Shown: one piece after another, positions 26,345 to 36,553 of the stretch
How the letters are laid out: every line of letters starts with the position of its first letter
How positions within the stretch are numbered: position 1 is the stretch's first letter
Program-made: the position numbers and the translations under genes
The notes under the pieces: model-generated
What the model was told of the DNA's origin: nothing
Database searches by the model: none
Seen by the model: only the letters and a program-made list of their open reading frames with translations
DNA from: Nocardia miyunensis NBRC 108239
Lineage (GTDB): Bacteria > Actinomycetota > Actinomycetes > Mycobacteriales > Mycobacteriaceae
NCBI RefSeq assembly: GCF_001613065.1
Contig: NZ_BDBQ01000013.1
Span: 62,001-126,000 of the forward strand
DNA: 64,000 bases
Direction: 5' to 3'

Positions 26345-26788
26345 ATGAACCACATTCTGCCGATCGTTCTGCTGCTGGTTCCGGCCCTGCTGTGCCTGGC
26401 CGCAATCGCCAGGCTGACGGTCACCGTCCGCCGGGCCAAGCGTCTCCATGAACGCGGCAGTTCACATGATTCGACCGTGGTAACCGGCAAGTGTGAGTAT
26501 TTCACATCCAAGTATGCCAAACAGTTCCGGCTTGTTCGGCGCTATGCCGTTGATAGAAAATGCGAATGCGTCGATCTAGGGGCGGGCTATTTTGCGTTTT
26601 GGGCACGCCTGCGCAATGGATATGAGATCGCGGCATCCAACAATGAAATGGATGGAGTGATGGGAGGCTCGGACAGGTTCACTGTGTGCGTGTACCGGGA
26701 TGGAGGCTTCATCGTGAATATCGTCGAAGGCACCCTCGATGAACAGTTGAGACGCGCATCCGATGGCGTATTCGACCCCGAGGATTAA
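26345..26788 (+). CDS. hypothetical membrane protein
   Basis: 147 residues. One N-terminal transmembrane helix (ILPIVLLLVPALLCLAAIA) followed by Arg/Lys (positive-inside) and a soluble domain with CECVDLGAGYFAFWARLRNG and RFTVCVYRDGGFIVNIVEG. Composition is less GC-biased than neighbours. Not recognised. Confidence 0.65.
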   Translation: MNHILPIVLLLVPALLCLAAIARLTVTVRRAKRLHERGSSHDSTVVTGKCEYFTSKYAKQFRLVRRYAVDRKCECVDLGAGYFAFWARLRNGYEIAASNNEMDGVMGGSDRFTVCVYRDGGFIVNIVEGTLDEQLRRASDGVFDPED

Positions 26789-26841
26789 CCTGATCGGCCG
26801 ACGCGCCGTTCCCATTATTTCTCTACCACGGAAAGTCAGCG

Positions 26842-27129
26842 ATGACGATCACCTACACTGCCACTCCGGGTTCTTCGGGAATTCCGGATATTCATCAGCT
26901 CGGACTGGCTCGCATTCAAGTCTTCGAGGCTCGCCCTGGGGACGGCGACCGGACCGACATGTACCTCTTCCAGTTCGCGGGTGTCTGTGTGCACATCCGC
27001 CAGCGCGGTGCAGGCTCCGGTAGCGCAGACGCCGATACCTTCGTCCATGTCGAGGACGACGATATCCCGGCCGACGCGCTGCCGCTGGTCGTGTCGGTCA
27101 ACAACGGACCCGAGACCCCCTACGGCTAA
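26842..27129 (+). CDS. hypothetical beta-rich protein
   Basis: 95 residues: MTITYTATPGSSGIPDIHQL, TDMYLFQFAGVCVHIRQRG, TFVHVEDDDIPADALPLVVS. ACGGAAAG precedes ATG. Not recognised. Confidence 0.65.
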   Translation: MTITYTATPGSSGIPDIHQLGLARIQVFEARPGDGDRTDMYLFQFAGVCVHIRQRGAGSGSADADTFVHVEDDDIPADALPLVVSVNNGPETPYG

Positions 27130-27216
27130 TCGGGTGCTCAACCCGCCATCCCCGCGACTCCCGCCTATCAGCTGCCGAGAGGCGTTGCCTCCCACTCACT
27201 TCTCCGAGGAGGTTTG

Positions 27217-27642
27217 GTGAACCACCCTCGTCTGAACGACCGCGAAATCACGACCATCCTGGCCGCATTGCGTCAATTCCAATGCACACCAATTCATTCC
27301 AGCGAGCACTTCGTGGACACCACACCACTGGCCTCCGAGGAGATCGATACTCTCTGCGAGCGGATCAACTCGATCGACCCGACGCATTGCCGAACCGACC
27401 CCGCCGACGCCGCGCGATCGTTGCGGCCGCAGTTCGCCACCGCTGGTGTCCAACTGGATCGAGTCACTGCCGCCATTTACGGCTGCACCGACTGTTCGTG
27501 TCTGTTCGTCCCCGAGACCGACGCCGACACCATCTATCCCGACCGGGCCGTCATCGTCGGCATGTCCGGCCATCCAGACACCGACCACGACTGCCGCTGT
27601 CACACCCTGCCGTATGAGTGGGTACCAGCGGACGGCAACTAG
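27217..27642 (+). CDS. hypothetical protein with Cys cluster
   Basis: 141 residues from GTG with GAGGAGG upstream: MNHPRLNDREITTILAALRQ at the start, YGCTDCSCLFVPET in the middle and HDCRCHTLPYEW at the end. The two Cys clusters suggest a metal site. Not recognised. Confidence 0.65.
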   Translation: MNHPRLNDREITTILAALRQFQCTPIHSSEHFVDTTPLASEEIDTLCERINSIDPTHCRTDPADAARSLRPQFATAGVQLDRVTAAIYGCTDCSCLFVPETDADTIYPDRAVIVGMSGHPDTDHDCRCHTLPYEWVPADGN

Positions 27643-28235
27643 GTCCCGCCCCGGGGGCACCGCCGCCATCCACACTGCGTTCGACGACCACGAAGCCCAT
27701 CCGTCCGTGCCGTCGGATCAGTCAGCGACATTCTCACCGCGCGTTGCTGACTCGCCGCGACACCTCGTGTCGTTCGCGCTTTCCTGCCTCAGCGCTGGGT
27801 TCCTCTGCGGCAATATCCGATCCCGACACTTGGATCTGAAATTGGTTGTGCTGCATAGGTTCGCAGCCCCTGATGAACCGGCAGGCCGCCCGGTTCACCC
27901 GCATTAGCTGCACATCGCTGAATTCATCACGCACCGGCTCGTCTTCCCCGCGATTACGCGCCGATGCTGCCTGCCCCGCCTTCGGTCGGGGCACCACTGA
28001 CTCGCTCGTCGCGGGCCTGCGGCATGGGGGCGGACATCCGTAGTTGAACACCGCGGCCAGTCTCTTTGCCCGGCTTCGTTTCCCACCTCGCTGCTCGTCG
28101 CCTTCTGCCCGCTGCGTGTGGGTTGTTCGCGTTTCTCCCGGTTCTGCACGTCACAGCGCCCCACAACCGCAGGCGTCCGAATCGGCCCTCACTGCCTTCC
28201 GCCTCCTTGGCGAATCATGAACGGACACAATATTA
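27643..28235. other. 593 bases without a supported gene
   Basis: No frame with protein-like composition and ribosome site. It precedes the cytosine methyltransferase and may hold its promoter, but I cannot point to one. Confidence 0.45.
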
Positions 28236-29947
28236 ATGCTCGAACTCACGGATTGGTTTTGCGGTGCCGGTGGCTCTTCGCAGGGCGCGCACGCGGTGCC
28301 GGGTGTCACCGTCACCCATGCGGCGAATCATTGGCAGCCATCGAGACCCACGCGAAAAATTTCCCGCACACTGATCACTATCTCGGCGACATCCGCGACG
28401 AGCCGGTGGAACGCTGGCCTGCCGCCGACTTGTTCTGGGCGTCTCCGGAATGCCCGCAATGGTCCTCCGCACGCGGTAAACGCCGCGACTACCACAACAC
28501 GATGCAGGGTGACCTGCTCGAGCTCGAGCGTGACGAGGAAGCCGACCGCAGCCGGGCGCTGATGGAGGAAGTGCCCCGTTATTTGCGGGGTGTGATCGAC
28601 CGAGGTCGCCGGGTCCGCGCCGGGGTCGTGGAAAACGTGATCGAAGTGCGGCAATGGGACCAGTGGGAGCGATGGATTGGTGAAATCCGGTCCCTGGGTT
28701 ACAAGACCAAGCTCATCGCGATGAACTCCATGCACGCCCAGCCGGTCCGCACACCGCCCGCACCGCAGAGCCGCGACCGGTTGTATCTGGCGTACTGGGA
28801 TGCCACGGTGGGCCGGGAACCGGACTGGGACAAGTGGTTACGGCCGCTGGCGTACTGCCAGAGCTGTGACGAGTGGGTGCACGCGCTGCAGGTGTTCAAA
28901 CAGCCCCACGCGGATATGGGCCGGTACCGGCAGCAGTATCACTACCGGTGCCCGCACACCCGGTGCCGCAACGCGATCCTCGAACCACCCGCGCTCCCGG
29001 CCGCGGCCGCGATCGACTGGAGCCTGGAGGGAACCCGCATCGGCGATCGGGCGAAACCATTGGCGGACAAGACGATGCAACGGATCCAGGTCGGATTGCG
29101 CCGCTACACCACCCAGATGCCGATGATGGTTCCCGCGGGCGGGACCTGGCGCGATGACGCGATGCCGATCACCACGCCGATGAGTGCCCGCACGACCCGG
29201 GAAAACGACGGGCTCGCGGTGCCCGCCCCATTCCTGGCCTTGTTGCGGTCGGATCGCCCCCGCACTGTCGGCCTGCACGAGCCACTGGCCACTATCGTCG
29301 CCGACGGCTCCAACCACGGGCTGGTCGTGCCGCCGTTGATCGTGCCGGCCGAAGGCCGCGACGGCAAAGAGGCTGTGCCCGCGACGCTGCCGCTGCGCAC
29401 ACAGACCACCCGCGCGGAAACCGCAGTCGCATTCCTACCGTTCATCGCCGAGCTGCGCGGCGGCTCCTGCGACGCGCGGGCGGTCACCGACGCATTGGCC
29501 ACGGTCACCGCCAGCGGCAATCATCACGGCCTGGTCACCCCCGATGCGAACACTGTTGGGGCACTGTGGGATTCGATGCTGCTGCCGTACTACGGCCACA
29601 GCACGCCCAGGCGAGTCGACGACCCGATGGGCGCGGTACCCACCCGCGACAGGTACGCGCTGGTCGAGAGCATCTCCGAACTCGATATCGCCGATGTCCG
29701 CTTCCGGATGCTCGAGCCCCACGAAATCAGCAGTGCCATGGCCTTCGAATCCGGATACGTCGTCCTGGGCAACAAACGTCAACGGGTGCGGCAGCTCGGC
29801 AACGCCGTCACCCCGCCCGTGGCCGAGATCCTCATCTCCGCGCTCGTCGAAGCAGTCACCGGCGAAGAACTCGACCGCTGGACCCTCACCCCAACCTCCC
29901 GCCAGCACCGTCCAGCGCACAACCATCCTCTTCCCCTGGCGGCATGA
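28236..29947 (+). CDS. DNA (cytosine-5-)-methyltransferase, frameshifted near the N-terminus
   Basis: Methylates cytosine C5 in DNA using SAM. Motif I is LTDWFCGAGGSSQGA. About 30 codons in, the frame must change (near 28325) to continue LAAIETHAKNFPHTDHYLGD. Motif IV appears as the actinobacterial variant SPECPQWSSARG, motif VI as VVENVIEV, motif VIII as QSRDRLYLAYW and motif X as QLGNAVTPPVAEIL, so all later motifs are intact. A Cys4-like stretch (CQSCDEWVH, CPHTRC) sits in the middle. As written no single frame encodes both motif I and the catalytic Cys, so the gene is broken or the sequence carries an indel. No cognate endonuclease is adjacent. Confidence 0.8.
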
Positions 29948-30281
29948 AATATTCGGGGAGAGCGCGTCCTACGTGGGATCCACACCAGCTGAGCAGCAAC
30001 GCTCTTCGTTGTGAATGATCGCTCACCGGAACGGCGGCGTCCGGCGTGGTGACGCCGCCACCCCAATCTGGCTGTCCCGCAGTCACTTCCGCGTCGAACG
30101 ACCCACTCTGGATCCTCAGCCGGTGTGCGAAACCCCTCCACGATCACGCTGCCCCTCACGCGTGTAATCCGGAAATCTCGCGTCGCTGGAGGCCCCGTGG
30201 CCCGACTCGCGGGCCGAGCCACTGCCGCCTTGCGCTCATCCATTCGCGACCGACTCGGCCTCAATCCTCGTGGAGGGCACT
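29948..30281. other. non-coding stretch
   Basis: 334 bases with no supported gene. Confidence 0.45.
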
Positions 30282-30659
30282 GTGAAACATTCTTTGCGAC
30301 TGCGACTGCGTTATCGGACTGCACTGTATTGGCTGGGGCGCCTCGACCCACGGACCTGGCCGTCCAGTCTTCGAACCGCGCGGTGGCGTCGGCGCGTCGA
30401 TACCGCGCATACCGCCGCGTTGCTGCATCCCTATCGCGGTGCGAACTCCGACTCCCTGCCCGCCATCGAGGTCGCGGGATCGTTGGTCTTCGTCTACCTC
30501 GATCGCGACCACAAGGCACTGCGCGTGTCGGTCGATCTCGACTCCGTCGCACCGTGGCTGCTCAACGATGCCGAACGGGTGCCGATGCTGATCACCGTCA
30601 ACGGAGACGAAGTATTCTCGGCCGATTATCAAGAGCCCTATGCGATTTCGCGGCCGTAA
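30282..30659 (+). CDS. hypothetical basic protein
   Basis: 125 residues, very Arg-rich N-terminus (VKHSLRLRLRYRTALYWLGR) followed by VAGSLVFVYLDRDHKALRVSV and ERVPMLITVNGDEVFSADY. Start GTG follows GGAGGG at short spacing; a GTG 12 bases upstream is the alternative. Not recognised. Confidence 0.6.
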   Translation: MKHSLRLRLRYRTALYWLGRLDPRTWPSSLRTARWRRRVDTAHTAALLHPYRGANSDSLPAIEVAGSLVFVYLDRDHKALRVSVDLDSVAPWLLNDAERVPMLITVNGDEVFSADYQEPYAISRP

Positions 30660-30733
30660 TCCGTCAGAGCCGCTGTCAGCGATACAGATCCGACACGTGA
30701 TGCCCGTTCGCTCATCGAAGGAGTGCCCTCGCT

Positions 30734-31380
30734 GTGGGCCGTGACCTCTACACCAATGGCGAGATCGTCGTCGCCACTACCGCCGTCGAGGCGATACTCG
30801 CTGCTGTCGGCTGTCTCACCGACACCCAGGACCCGATCACCACGATCGAAGATCTTGCCGACCATCTGTACGAACTGGCCGCCGGATCGCCCTACGACGA
30901 CGATCTGACACTGAACCACGATGGAGTGTCGGTGGATGCGGGTGACACCGACACCGTCATCGGCATCACGGTGAACAACGGTCGGATGCAGATCGATCAA
31001 TGGCAGACGATCATGAGCGTGCTCGCCGAACACGGTGCGACCGGAAGCTTCTTCCACGAAGAGGAAGACGGCACCCACGGCGACCAGTACCGATCACGTC
31101 TGGACGACGGCAACGCCTATAGCGAACCCCGCCTGGACTACATCTTCAAAAACGACACCATCGCGTATCTCGGGCACATGCAGCGCGCCCCGGACAGAGC
31201 CTGGACTTCGTCACCGTCAAAGCCCACGAGCGCGATGTCATCACAGCTCTGCTGGACGAACTGCGCACCCGCGATGCCCCTGCCGAGCCCGCTGCCGGCG
31301 CAGGTGACCAGCAACAACTCGCTGACTGGGCCCGCCACGCGGGAATCGACTGGACGATCCATCCGGTCACCGCATCGTAA
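30734..31380 (+). CDS. hypothetical protein with a frameshift near two-thirds
   Basis: GTG start after GAAGGAG. The first 145 residues (MGRDLYTNGEIVVATTAVEA, HDGVSVDAGDTDTVIGITVN, DYIFKNDTIAYL) are good protein. Near 31170 the frame degenerates to Ser/Pro-rich sequence, while another frame continues AHAARPGQSLDFVTVKAHER and LADWARHAGIDWTIHPVTAS to a stop at the end given here. A one-base indel is the simplest explanation. Not recognised. Confidence 0.6.
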
Positions 31381-31691
31381 TCCGCGATATCACGACCACC
31401 GGCCCCGGTAACTCAACCCGCGCGGATCCGCGACCGGTCGGGCAGGGTGCCCAGTTTCGCGAGCAGTGACGCCAGGAAATCCGCGCGGCGTAGTTCTGCG
31501 CGACGCTTCCACATCTGTGGCGAGGCGGAGCGCACCCGGTTTGTCCGGGGGAGGACATCCTCGCTCGGTATCGCCTCGTCCGATCGTGGGGCCGATGTCT
31601 GCCTCGTCCGCCCAGCGGTCTGCGGAACCGATCTGTTCGAGCCTCACGCCCTGAAGTCAGCCCGAATCTCCGTCCTCGAAGGAGTCTCCTC
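31381..31691. other. non-coding stretch
   Basis: 311 bases; only the terminal GAAGGAG ribosome site of the next gene is recognisable. Confidence 0.45.
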
Positions 31692-32081
31692 ATGACCGGC
31701 CCAGCCATCGACGACGAGCAGTCTCCGGTTCATCGGCGAGCGTTGCAGCTGCGTCGCCATCTGGCCGATCTCGACACGGCCGCCCAGAATCTGGATTTGA
31801 TTTGTCCGGACCGTGACTCTCTCACCGATTCATCACCTGACCTGCACGACCTGGTCGCTGTGGCCGATCGAACGTTCACCCGGTACCTGATCGTCCACCG
31901 AAATGTATTGGGCCGCATGCGATTCTGGGACGTGGATCATCAGCTCATCGACCGAGATCCCCGTGTGGTAGGGACAGTCACGTTCGACGCCGGCCCGACC
32001 CCCGTCGACGGTAGCGGCATGTCGACCCGCGAAAAGCCTGAATGCGAACCACAGGTGCACCCGGATGAACAGTCGCAGTGA
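31692..32081 (+). CDS. hypothetical protein
   Basis: 129 residues: MTGPAIDDEQSPVHRRALQL, RRHLADLDTAAQNLDLICPD, VHRNVLGRMRFWDVDHQLID, with a charged disordered tail. Excellent ribosome site GAAGGAG. Located 120 bases before the interrupted PAPS-reductase gene. Not recognised. Confidence 0.65.
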   Translation: MTGPAIDDEQSPVHRRALQLRRHLADLDTAAQNLDLICPDRDSLTDSSPDLHDLVAVADRTFTRYLIVHRNVLGRMRFWDVDHQLIDRDPRVVGTVTFDAGPTPVDGSGMSTREKPECEPQVHPDEQSQ

Positions 32082-32204
32082 ACAACTCGACCCGATCCGC
32101 CACTCGCAATTCGCCCTCGAACACCGCCGCTGCGGGCACCTACAACCCGACACCGCTCACGCCCGACGGCAGCGCAACCGCAACCAAGCCGAACCGCAGA
32201 ACCC

Positions 32205-32606
32205 ATGATCATGCCCCACCGTGCGAAACCGCCTGCGAACCAATTGTGCTTCGACATACCAGAATTCGATCCGCGACCCTTGGTGGCCTCTGGACCCGAC
32301 CTGGCCAGCTACCACATCATCATCGTGTCGAGTTCGGCAGGAAAAGACAGCCAAGGCGCGTTGGAGATCACCATGCGCGCCGCACGCGCCGCCGGAGTCG
32401 CCGATCGCGTCGTCTGCGTGCACGCAGACATGGGGATCATGGAATGGAGCGGAGTCAAAGAGTTGGCCGCCGAACACGCGGCGCACTACCGGGTTCCGTT
32501 CATCCTGGCCCGCCGAAACGGTCCCAACCTGCTCGAGCACATCGAGAGCCGAGGCCGGTTCCCGAGCAGCTCTGCTCGTTTCTGCACTGTTGACTGCACT
32601 ATCTGA
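32205..32606 (+). pseudogene. PAPS-reductase family protein, N-terminal half (interrupted)
   Basis: N-type ATP pyrophosphatase fold. HIIIVSSSAGKDSQGALEIT carries the PP-loop (S-x-G-K-D-S variant), followed by RVVCVHADMGIMEWSGVKEL and RGRFPSSSARFCT. At that point the frame runs into foreign sequence (VDCTI, stop). The missing continuation SDHKRGPIRVVLTALV begins about 9.3 kb to the right. Phage- and plasmid-borne members of this family occur in DNA phosphorothioation and other sulfur chemistry, but the role of this one is unknown. Confidence 0.85.
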
Positions 32607-32652
32607 CCATCCTCCATCATGGCGATTCCGTTGTGATGGGAGGAGAACTGGA

Positions 32653-33849
32653 TTGGATATCCGTCAGCAGTTGATGCAGGGTCGGGCAGCGCTACCTCGG
32701 GCCGGATCGGTCGTCGCGGTCGACCGCGCGCACCCCCCGTTCGTGGTGCTGGACTCCGGCGGCGTTGAGATCACCGCGGTCACCGAGTATCTGGCCGAGC
32801 TGGCACTCGGTGATTCGAGCCCGCTGACCTGCCGAAGCTACGCCTACGACCTGCTGCGCTGGTTCCGCGTGCTCTGGGTACTGGAGATCGACTGGGACAC
32901 AGCGACTCAGTCCGAGGTGGCCGTGATGGTCGGGTGGCTGCGCACCGCGCCGAACCCGCAGCGGCAGCGACGCAAGGCGACATCGCCCCGACCGGGAACG
33001 GTCAACCTCCGCACCCGCAAGCCCGCCCTGGCGGCCGGGTACGCGCGCACGACCATCAATCACGCATTATCCGCGGTTGGCGGGTTTTACGAGCACCACA
33101 GCTACTTCGGCTGCGGCCCGGTGATCAATCCGGTCCCGGTGTCGCCGCAGCGTCGAGCGGCGCTGGCTCACCGCAGCCCGCTGGAGCCGACACCGCCCAC
33201 TCGGCGGGCCCGGATGCGGCAGCGGGTCCCAGACCGGTCGCCGCGCGCGATTCCAGATCGGTTGTGGGATGCGCTGTTCGAGGCGATGGGGTGCGAACGC
33301 GACCGCGCGCTGCTGGAGTTCTTCGTCTCCAGCGGTGCCCGCGCAGCCGAGCTGCTCGAGGTGACACCCGAGGATATCGACTGGGCTGGTAGGCGAATCT
33401 ACGTGGTGTCCAAGGGAACCCGGAACCGGCAGCCGGTACCCGCGTCCCCGCAGGCTTTCGTCCGCCTGGCGCGTTACTTGACCGAGATCGGAACGCCACC
33501 GGCAGGCCAATCGATCTGGCGAGCCCGCCGCGGCCCGGACCGCCCGATGACCTACTGGACGCTGCGCCGAGTTCTTCAGCGCGCCAACGATATTCTCGGC
33601 ACCAACTGGACTCTGCACGATATGCGGCACACCGCGGCCAGTCGCATGGCCAACAGTGGCCGTCTCCAGCTGCACGAGGTCCAGGAAATTTTGCGGCACG
33701 CGAACATCCAGACCACCAACCGCTACGTCACCGTGGGGATCGAGGAACTGTTCGACAAGCTCGCCGAACACTACAACCGGGAACGACCTCCCACCTCCTA
33801 CGCCGCACGCTACAACCAGGTCGACATCGCGGCGGTGTTCGGTGCCTAG
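32653..33849 (+). CDS. tyrosine recombinase, TnpA-type of a Tn554-like element
   Basis: 398 residues. N-terminal SAM-like core-binding domain (LTCRSYAYDLLRWFRVLWVL), then the catalytic domain with FFVSSGARAAELLEV (first catalytic Arg near residue 228), HDMRHTAASRMA (His and second Arg) and LRHANIQTTNRYVTV (His and nucleophile Tyr near residue 358). TTG start chosen because GGGAGGAGAAC precedes it. Its end overlaps the start of the second recombinase by 8 bases, so the two are co-translated, as in Tn554 transposition modules. Confidence 0.88.
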   Translation: MDIRQQLMQGRAALPRAGSVVAVDRAHPPFVVLDSGGVEITAVTEYLAELALGDSSPLTCRSYAYDLLRWFRVLWVLEIDWDTATQSEVAVMVGWLRTAPNPQRQRRKATSPRPGTVNLRTRKPALAAGYARTTINHALSAVGGFYEHHSYFGCGPVINPVPVSPQRRAALAHRSPLEPTPPTRRARMRQRVPDRSPRAIPDRLWDALFEAMGCERDRALLEFFVSSGARAAELLEVTPEDIDWAGRRIYVVSKGTRNRQPVPASPQAFVRLARYLTEIGTPPAGQSIWRARRGPDRPMTYWTLRRVLQRANDILGTNWTLHDMRHTAASRMANSGRLQLHEVQEILRHANIQTTNRYVTVGIEELFDKLAEHYNRERPPTSYAARYNQVDIAAVFGA

Positions 33850-36262
33850 GTCCCAGGTCAGCCCTACCACCGGTGTCAGCCGCCGCCACGGACCTGTCGT
33901 GCCGGAACTCGGATTCCCCAGCCGCTTCGCGTGGGGATCGTCCATCGAGGCCGAACCCGGGACACCGACCGTCGTGCCACGGCCGTTCGGTGAGCTGGAC
34001 AACGCCCCCGCCGACCATATCGCCGAGCATGCATACAGCTACGACGACGGATCGCTGCCCAAGCGCAAGTTCCGTCGCGACGGGGTCCGCGCCGTCCTGG
34101 ACTACCTCGGCCAGTTCGGCGGCCACGGCTGGCAGCAGAAGTGGGACGCCAGCCCGCTCGGGGCCGGCACGGTCCGGGCCGCCGATATCGGTCCGGCGAT
34201 CGGGGTCGGGATCCGAACCCTGTACTGCCTGCGTGCGGTCCGGCCCACCCTGTTGGCGTTCCGGGCCAACCCGCCGGTCTACTTCGGAACCGAATTTGTT
34301 CTCACGCAAGGCGATCCGTTGTTGGAGAAGTTCGTCCAGCAGGTGGCCGAGCAGGACTTCGTGCACGAGCACCGGCTCAGGGCGGTGTTCGATGTCACCA
34401 CTCTGCTGACTGTGCAGGGCATCGGCCTGGCCGATCTCACCCCGGCGGCCATGCTGCACCACACGCACGAGACGCGGCGGGTGAACGCGATCCTGCAACC
34501 CGCGAGCAAGGTGACGAACCGGTTCATCGGCCAATCGGCGTGGACCGTACTGCACGCGATGGGGCACTTCCCGGCCGGTACCCCAGAGACGATGCGCGCC
34601 GCGCTGCACCGTGGCCAGCTCAGCGTCGAGGAACTGGTCGACCGCTACTCCATCGGCAACCAAGCCGTGCGCCAGCTGCTGATCGAGTACTTCCACCGCC
34701 GCGCGGCCGACACCGACTACTCGAGCCTGTCGAACCTGGTCCTCATGATCGCCTTCCACTTCTGGTCCCGGATCGAACAGATCAACCCGGGCCAGGCCGA
34801 CCTGCGCATCAGCACCGACACCTACACCCGGTGGCGCGAAGCGATCAAAGTCCGCGACGACGGCAAACCACGGGCCGGTCAGGACGTCATCCTCATCGCC
34901 GTCCGCAGCTTCTACTACGACCTGCACACCTGGGCCGCCGACGAACCGGAGAAGTGGGCCGTCTGGGTCGCTCCCTGCCCGATCCCGCCGAGCGAGCTCC
35001 GCGGACTGGGCACCCGACGTCGGCGGATCAACGACCGCTCCGCCGACCGGACCCGGATCCGGCAGCCCCTGCTGCCGACCCTGGTCAAACACGTCGAGGA
35101 TCGATACGACCGCGCCCGCGCGCTGTTCGAGCAGGCTCGCTCCGTCGCGGTCGGGGAGACCCTCGTCTACGACAGCACCACCTACCGGCGCATCGCACAG
35201 ACCCACCATCCGCATCCGGACGATCCGGTTCGGGTCCGCGATGAGGCCACCGGCACGGTGCTGGCCGTCCAGGCCGATGAGGAGGCTGCGTTCTGGGACT
35301 GGGCATGCGTGGAAACCCTGCGGCACTCCGGCGCTCGGATCGAGGAGATGTGCGAACTCACCCATCTGTCGATCCGCCAATACCAGCGCCCGAACGGGGA
35401 GGTGATCGCCTTGCTGGTCATCGCGCCGTCCAAGACCGACCGCGAGCGCGTCATACCGATGAGTGCCGAGTTGTTCCACGTCATCGCCGCGATCGTGCGC
35501 CGCCACACCAGCGGCGGCCGGACTATCCCCCTGTTGAGCCGGTTCGACCCGCACGACAAGATCTGGAGCGCACCGATGCCGTTCTTGTTCCAGCGGCGCA
35601 CCGGCCCGAAACGCAGTGTGATCGCCGGCGGCACCGTGCTGAACCAGCTCAAACGGCTCTGTACCGAACTCGCCGAACACCACCCGGCATTCCGGACCGT
35701 GAAGTTCACCCCACACGACTTCCGGAGAATCTTCGCCACCGAACTGGTCAACAGCGGCCTGCCGATCCACATCGGCTCAGCTCTGTTGGGCCACATGAAT
35801 ATTCAGACCACCCGCGGGTACGTCGCGGTATTCGACGAAGACGTCGTCCACCACTACGTCGCATTCCTCGCCGAACGCCGACAGCTGCGGCCCACCGACG
35901 AATACCGGCCACTCGCGGCCGGGGAATGGGACGAGTTCGACGAACACTTCGACAAACGCAAAGTCGAACTCGGCTCGTGCGGAAGACCTTACGGCACGGG
36001 CTGCGCCCATGAATTCGCCTGTGTCCGTTGCCCGATGCTGCATGTCGATCCCCGGATGATCACCCGACTCGACGAACTGGAGGACGACCTGCTGCAACGC
36101 CGCCAGCGCGCCGAAACCGAAGGGTGGGCCGGGGAAATCGAGGGCATCGACATGACCCTCACCTTCCTGCGCGCCAAACGAGACGACACCAAGCGACGGT
36201 CACAGCGGCCGACGGTCACCCTCGGCCTGCCAACAACACCCCGGAGACAGATCAGGGGCTGA
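33842..36262 (+). CDS. large tyrosine recombinase, TnpB-type of a Tn554-like element
   Basis: 806 residues. A long N-terminal region (about 470 residues) precedes the catalytic domain, which has LRHSGARIEEMCEL (Arg near 497), HDFRRIFATELVNSG and LLGHMNIQTTRGYVAV (Tyr near 660). A C-terminal Cys motif (GYGTGCAHEFACVRCPMLHVD in outline) and a coiled segment with GWAGEIEGIDMTL are typical of TnpB proteins. GTG start overlapping the upstream recombinase. No third small TnpC-type gene is visible directly downstream. Confidence 0.87.
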   Translation: MPRSQVSPTTGVSRRHGPVVPELGFPSRFAWGSSIEAEPGTPTVVPRPFGELDNAPADHIAEHAYSYDDGSLPKRKFRRDGVRAVLDYLGQFGGHGWQQKWDASPLGAGTVRAADIGPAIGVGIRTLYCLRAVRPTLLAFRANPPVYFGTEFVLTQGDPLLEKFVQQVAEQDFVHEHRLRAVFDVTTLLTVQGIGLADLTPAAMLHHTHETRRVNAILQPASKVTNRFIGQSAWTVLHAMGHFPAGTPETMRAALHRGQLSVEELVDRYSIGNQAVRQLLIEYFHRRAADTDYSSLSNLVLMIAFHFWSRIEQINPGQADLRISTDTYTRWREAIKVRDDGKPRAGQDVILIAVRSFYYDLHTWAADEPEKWAVWVAPCPIPPSELRGLGTRRRRINDRSADRTRIRQPLLPTLVKHVEDRYDRARALFEQARSVAVGETLVYDSTTYRRIAQTHHPHPDDPVRVRDEATGTVLAVQADEEAAFWDWACVETLRHSGARIEEMCELTHLSIRQYQRPNGEVIALLVIAPSKTDRERVIPMSAELFHVIAAIVRRHTSGGRTIPLLSRFDPHDKIWSAPMPFLFQRRTGPKRSVIAGGTVLNQLKRLCTELAEHHPAFRTVKFTPHDFRRIFATELVNSGLPIHIGSALLGHMNIQTTRGYVAVFDEDVVHHYVAFLAERRQLRPTDEYRPLAAGEWDEFDEHFDKRKVELGSCGRPYGTGCAHEFACVRCPMLHVDPRMITRLDELEDDLLQRRQRAETEGWAGEIEGIDMTLTFLRAKRDDTKRRSQRPTVTLGLPTTPRRQIRG

Positions 36263-36553
36263 AATCCACTCCGTGAGAGCCTCACTCACCTTGCGGATGA
36301 GAGCTCTTGCGGGGCCGGACTTTCCTCGACGATGGCAGCCAGCACGTCTCAGGACCGTACCCAACACTCGTCGCCCAGCGGCACACAAGATATTCATGCA
36401 CAGTGCTCATACGGTAGTGAATCGCCAGGGTTTTTGTGTACGCCTGGTTATCTATCTCGAGCCGGTCGTTCGGAGCAGGTCGAATGGTCGTCGGCTTCGT
36501 ACTCGACCGCTGGTCGGCGACCGAGCCGGTGCATCAGCCGGGAGTTGTGTGTG
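36263..36553. other. non-coding stretch after the recombinases
   Basis: 291 bases with no convincing frame; a TnpC-like gene would be expected here but is not seen. Confidence 0.45.

Noticed and set aside
32078-32593. GTG frame overlapping the stop of the 31692 gene
   Set aside because: The overlap is attractive, but the frame soon becomes Arg/His-rich nonsense antiparallel to the PAPS-reductase-family gene.
33728-35770. 680-residue minus-strand frame opposite the second recombinase
   Set aside because: Antisense shadow of the TnpB-type gene, which has all catalytic motifs.
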